This document shows, in pieces, positions 61,484 through 64,000 of a stretch of DNA of 64,000 bases; the stretch's first letter is position 1; each line of letters starts with the position of its first letter. A model generated the notes under the pieces. That model had not been told where the DNA came from and did not search any database. It saw only the letters and a program-made list of their open reading frames with translations. The DNA is from Hevea brasiliensis (taxonomy: Eukaryota > Streptophyta > Magnoliopsida > Malpighiales > Euphorbiaceae). A program made the position numbers and the translations under genes. The stretch lies in assembly GCF_030052815.1 (NCBI RefSeq), contig NC_079507.1:16204141-16268140 (forward strand). Direction: 5' to 3'.

Positions 61484-61885
61484 CCCGTACGCAAAATAAT
61501 CCCAGAACTAAAAAATTCGTAACGTCAATTCACTAAGGTGGTTTCATTTACTTGTGTATCTGAGTGATCCGAATTTAGTGAAAGATCAAAATTTCCTTTT
61601 GAAAAAAGGATTAACATTTCCATCCGAGCCCTCTTAACTAATTTATAAAGAACGCAAAATTAAATCTACTTACCCTTATTAAGGGACGAGGTGGGGTGCC
61701 TAACACCTTCCCCACCCGTTTACGGACCCCGAACCTAGAATCTCTGTTTTGAAGTGGTTTTATTTTTAATTTATTTTCCCAAATGGTTTTCTTTAATTTC
61801 CCTCAAAACTAAGGTGGCGACTCCTCATTTTTCCCACTTCGGTGAGTGATCGTCCAGGCGACCGCAAAATCCCTTTGCGACAGCT

Positions 61886-61903
61886 TGGCGACTCCGCTGG
61901 GGA
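61886..61903 (+). other. primer binding site of Tat2
   Basis: TGGCGACTCCGCTGGGGA, three bases after the LTR end. This is the Tat/Ogre-type primer site, reported for the group as tRNA-Arg-like. The tRNA itself is not in the window, so the partner is from family knowledge. Confidence 0.8.
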
Positions 61904-62755
61904 ACTTAATTTTAACCCCGGTCTAGTGGTCCAAAAGTAGATTTAATTTTGTTGGATCAAATTATAGTTAGATAGGCTCATTCGGCGACGTTTTATACAT
62001 TAATTATTATTGCTGCTAACTATTTTGTTCGTTTTGCCTGTTCTATTTCCCACAGTGCTCTTCATTTCAAAAAAGGGAAAAAAGGGAAAAATGGAAAAAT
62101 AAAATCCCCCTGAATTGGGAAGAGGTAAAGGTGTCCCTTCACACACTGAACACTCACACAATGTCCTCACACACTATGGTCCTAACCCGGGCTTTCTTAC
62201 CCTTTTAGGAAAGTAGGAGGGGGTCATGTAGCGGTACCCGTGGGTTTTACCCCGTTAGTATCCGTGAAGGCTTCTGCTCAAATTGAAACTCGTTCTATTT
62301 ACCGTGATACCCGTGGAATTTTCCCGACAATATCATGGGGGTAGAATGGGGCTCTACTGTTTACAGTAGGGGCAATTTGGGAACCTGTGGCTTTTAGAAA
62401 ATTAGATCCTGAGCTAAACTATCACAATAGCTGAAAGCCGTAGTAAACTACCTTATAAGATAGAACTATCCAGATAGGTAGCGCTCACCCGGTATTAGGA
62501 GTCTCCCTACTATAGGACAAAAGGGGCATACTTACTCTTATCCTGTTCTGCTTTAATTTCCTTTTGTTCATTTTTTTTTTTGAGGGTAATCTTGAATCCT
62601 ACTAAAACACCTACACATTTTCCTACTTTGATAAATGTGTACGTGTCACCCTGTCAACAGTATGATTCAAAATTACCCTAATTTATCTTGCTAACGTATT
62701 TTCCATGAGCGTTACCAAACCAAGAGTCCAGTAAAGGATAGGCATCATTTTTATC
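61904..62755 (+). other. Tat2 leader between primer site and gag
   Basis: Non-coding. It contains a purine-rich AAAAAGGGAAAAAAGGG run near 62070-62090 and a T run near 62570. No gene seen. Confidence 0.65.
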
Positions 62756-64000
62756 ATGGCATCCTCAAGTCGGTCGTAAAAGGTTCGAATGCTAAACTTT
62801 GGTCCAAATCACTCATAGTCCGGTACCCTGCAAAATGATGTTTAGAGGCACATGCTAGCTTCTTACCTTCACTAGATCCGAATAAAATAGAGGTCGTAAT
62901 GAAGCGACCTCGAGGGTCTGTCTAATGGATGGAGGTCGCTTCGATCGAGGTTAAGGCACGATTTGAAGAGAAGTTCGGGAGGATTGCAACCTTAATGCGA
63001 GTCAAGGTCCAAATCCGGCATTAAAAGCCATGTTGTCGGTTTGGAACCCTAAGTACTGGGTATTCTCTTTCATTGATATTGATACAGTTCCCACTATGGA
63101 AGAATATCGTGCATTGCTAGGGATTCCATACTCATTGCGTAACCGGATCTACCTACACTCGAACATAGGCACTGAAAAGATCGCACATATGTTAGGTACT
63201 CCCGTAAGAATTGAAGTCAAAAGAAACCGCCAAAGGAAACACGCATGGTTGGTATTGGACATATCTCTAGAAATGGTTAGATCAATGCCTCCGAGAGAAA
63301 CAAAGGGGATCAAGCTTCGGTAGCACTCGCCTTGGGAATCTATGGTCCGATTTTGTTCCCGTGACCATTGGGAATCATAACTTGCAACGCGTGGAAGTAT
63401 TCTCGACAAGAGAAAGGCAGCAGATCAATCCAATACCGCGATCCTCATGAGACTTTATTAACCCTTACCATCGCGCATAACAGGCAAAGGGTCCCTTAAG
63501 TGTTGTTCTCAATCGTTATATACCTCTGGATTATCAGTCACATGTATCCCGTGGAGACGAAGGGGTTGACTTGGTACCTTAACCAGCCTCCCATCGAGAG
63601 AATGACCCGGTTAGTAATCAGTCTGAAAAATGAACAGCAGTGGTGGGAACGGATTTTGAGTTTCAATAGCCATGATTACTGTTGGAGGAAATCGTGGACG
63701 CCGTGCCAACCCGCTCGATCAAGACAGGTAATCGGGCCAGATCCCTAATCGGAGTAACCGGGTATACAAGTTACACTTTGGCATTGGTAATGAGGCAGTT
63801 TGGCTCAACACAGTCCGTGATCAACATCAAAGAATACCACCAAGGTCGCTTCTACCATGAGCTCAAGGAAGAAGAAGGGTTGAAAATGGCTCGCAAGTCT
63901 TGGGAAAACATCACTCTGATGGAGAAATCACCCAAAGGCCCAAGTGCCTCGGGCAATTATCTTAAATGGAGAACTGACAGGGACCGAGAACACTCTACTG
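62756..64000 (+). pseudogene. gag of Tat2, multiply frameshifted, running off the window
   Basis: Tat-type gag that would form the virus-like particle. A possible start is the ATG at 62756 (MASSSRS then a stop). Recognisable blocks in different frames are FGRIATLMRVKVQI (about 62970); the open frame 63030-63323 with WNPKYWVFSFIDIDTVPTME and EEYRALLGIPYS, the conserved N-terminal gag block of Tat elements; ALGIYGPILFPVTIG (about 63330); AILMETLLTL (about 63440); and MRQFGSTQSVINIKEYHQGR through YLKWRTDRDREHS at the right edge. At least four frame changes separate them, so this copy does not make gag. Confidence 0.8.

Larger units (their letters stand above)
56110..61882 (+). repeat. 5' LTR of Tat2, about 5.8 kb, carrying an antisense gene
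   Basis: Bounded by the TG start after the Tekay LTR break and by CA three bases before the primer site. From left: a 585-bp non-coding start, the antisense gene (56695-58568), its promoter region, three ~45-bp repeats (59004-59142), a second possible antisense promoter (about 59510), the sense TATA box (60130-60137), and the R/U5 region with a six-unit array (61144-61483) and the conserved U5 block (61682-61745). Only one LTR is visible, so the boundaries rest on motifs. Confidence 0.82.
56110..64000 (+). mobile_element. Ty3/gypsy Tat/Ogre-like element Tat2, 5' part
   Basis: 5' LTR from TGTCGACACC (56110) to TTTGCGACA (61882), then a Tat/Ogre-type primer site, a leader and a broken gag that runs off the window. 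It is inserted in the 3' LTR of Tekay-like element C; ATGTC (56105-56109) would be the target-site duplication. It has higher GC and many GATCGG motifs, unlike its neighbours. It is related to Tat1 in LTR ends, TATA context and U5 block, but is a different family with a U3 about 3 kb longer that carries an antisense gene. Confidence 0.88.

Overview
This is plant nuclear DNA, most likely from an AT-rich eudicot. Almost the whole 64 kb is LTR retrotransposons of plant lineages: Ty3/gypsy chromovirus (Tekay/Del-like), Ty3/gypsy Tat/Ogre-like and Ty1/copia. There is also one broken Mutator-like (MULE) transposase. I found no host gene, rRNA, tRNA or CRISPR array. The species cannot be fixed from this sequence.

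Layout, left to right. 1-4627: minus-strand Tekay-like element A (start of pol, gag, 5' LTR), cut by the window edge and inserted into an older plus-strand Tat element (Tat1). Tat1 shows the end of its integrase (4628-7406), broken by a copia solo LTR (4722-6804, target-site duplication GATCC). A 3' untranslated region with a 21-unit tandem array follows. Its 3' LTR starts at 9807 and, after a 25-kb interruption, ends at 39434.

The interruption is a full minus-strand copia element (11008-36103, TSD ACTCC). Its own 3' LTR is split by Tekay-like element B (12898-25993, TSD CTTAA). Element B is in turn split between RNase H and integrase by a copia solo LTR (19429-21532, TSD GTGTG). The gag of the copia element is split by another solo LTR of the same family (29648-31757, TSD GTTCC). 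The stack is therefore four levels deep, and the duplications prove every junction inside it.

39435-47195 holds older material: a relic solo LTR related to the Tekay LTRs (39993-43500), a MULE transposase pseudogene (44122-45675) and two stacked minus-strand LTR fragments. 47196-56109 is Tekay-like element C, whose 3' LTR is cut by a second Tat element (Tat2, 56110 to the window end). The Tat2 5' LTR is about 5.8 kb. It carries on its minus strand a gene-like unit with its own TATA box, a GT-AG intron, a protein of the putative gypsy-type transposon (Transposase_28-like) class, and a coiled-coil/acidic tail. The PBS, leader and frameshifted gag of Tat2 run off the right edge.

How the parts work: each element would encode gag and a pol polyprotein (protease, reverse transcriptase, RNase H, integrase) for its own copying, but every pol seen here is broken. 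Two kinds of damage stand out. One is C-to-T stop codons at CAG/CGA, as expected of methylated repeats. The other is a recurring loss of the middle base of CAG/CTG triplets, which may be a base-calling artefact. Tekay copies B and C share a 74-75 bp GT-AG intron in integrase.
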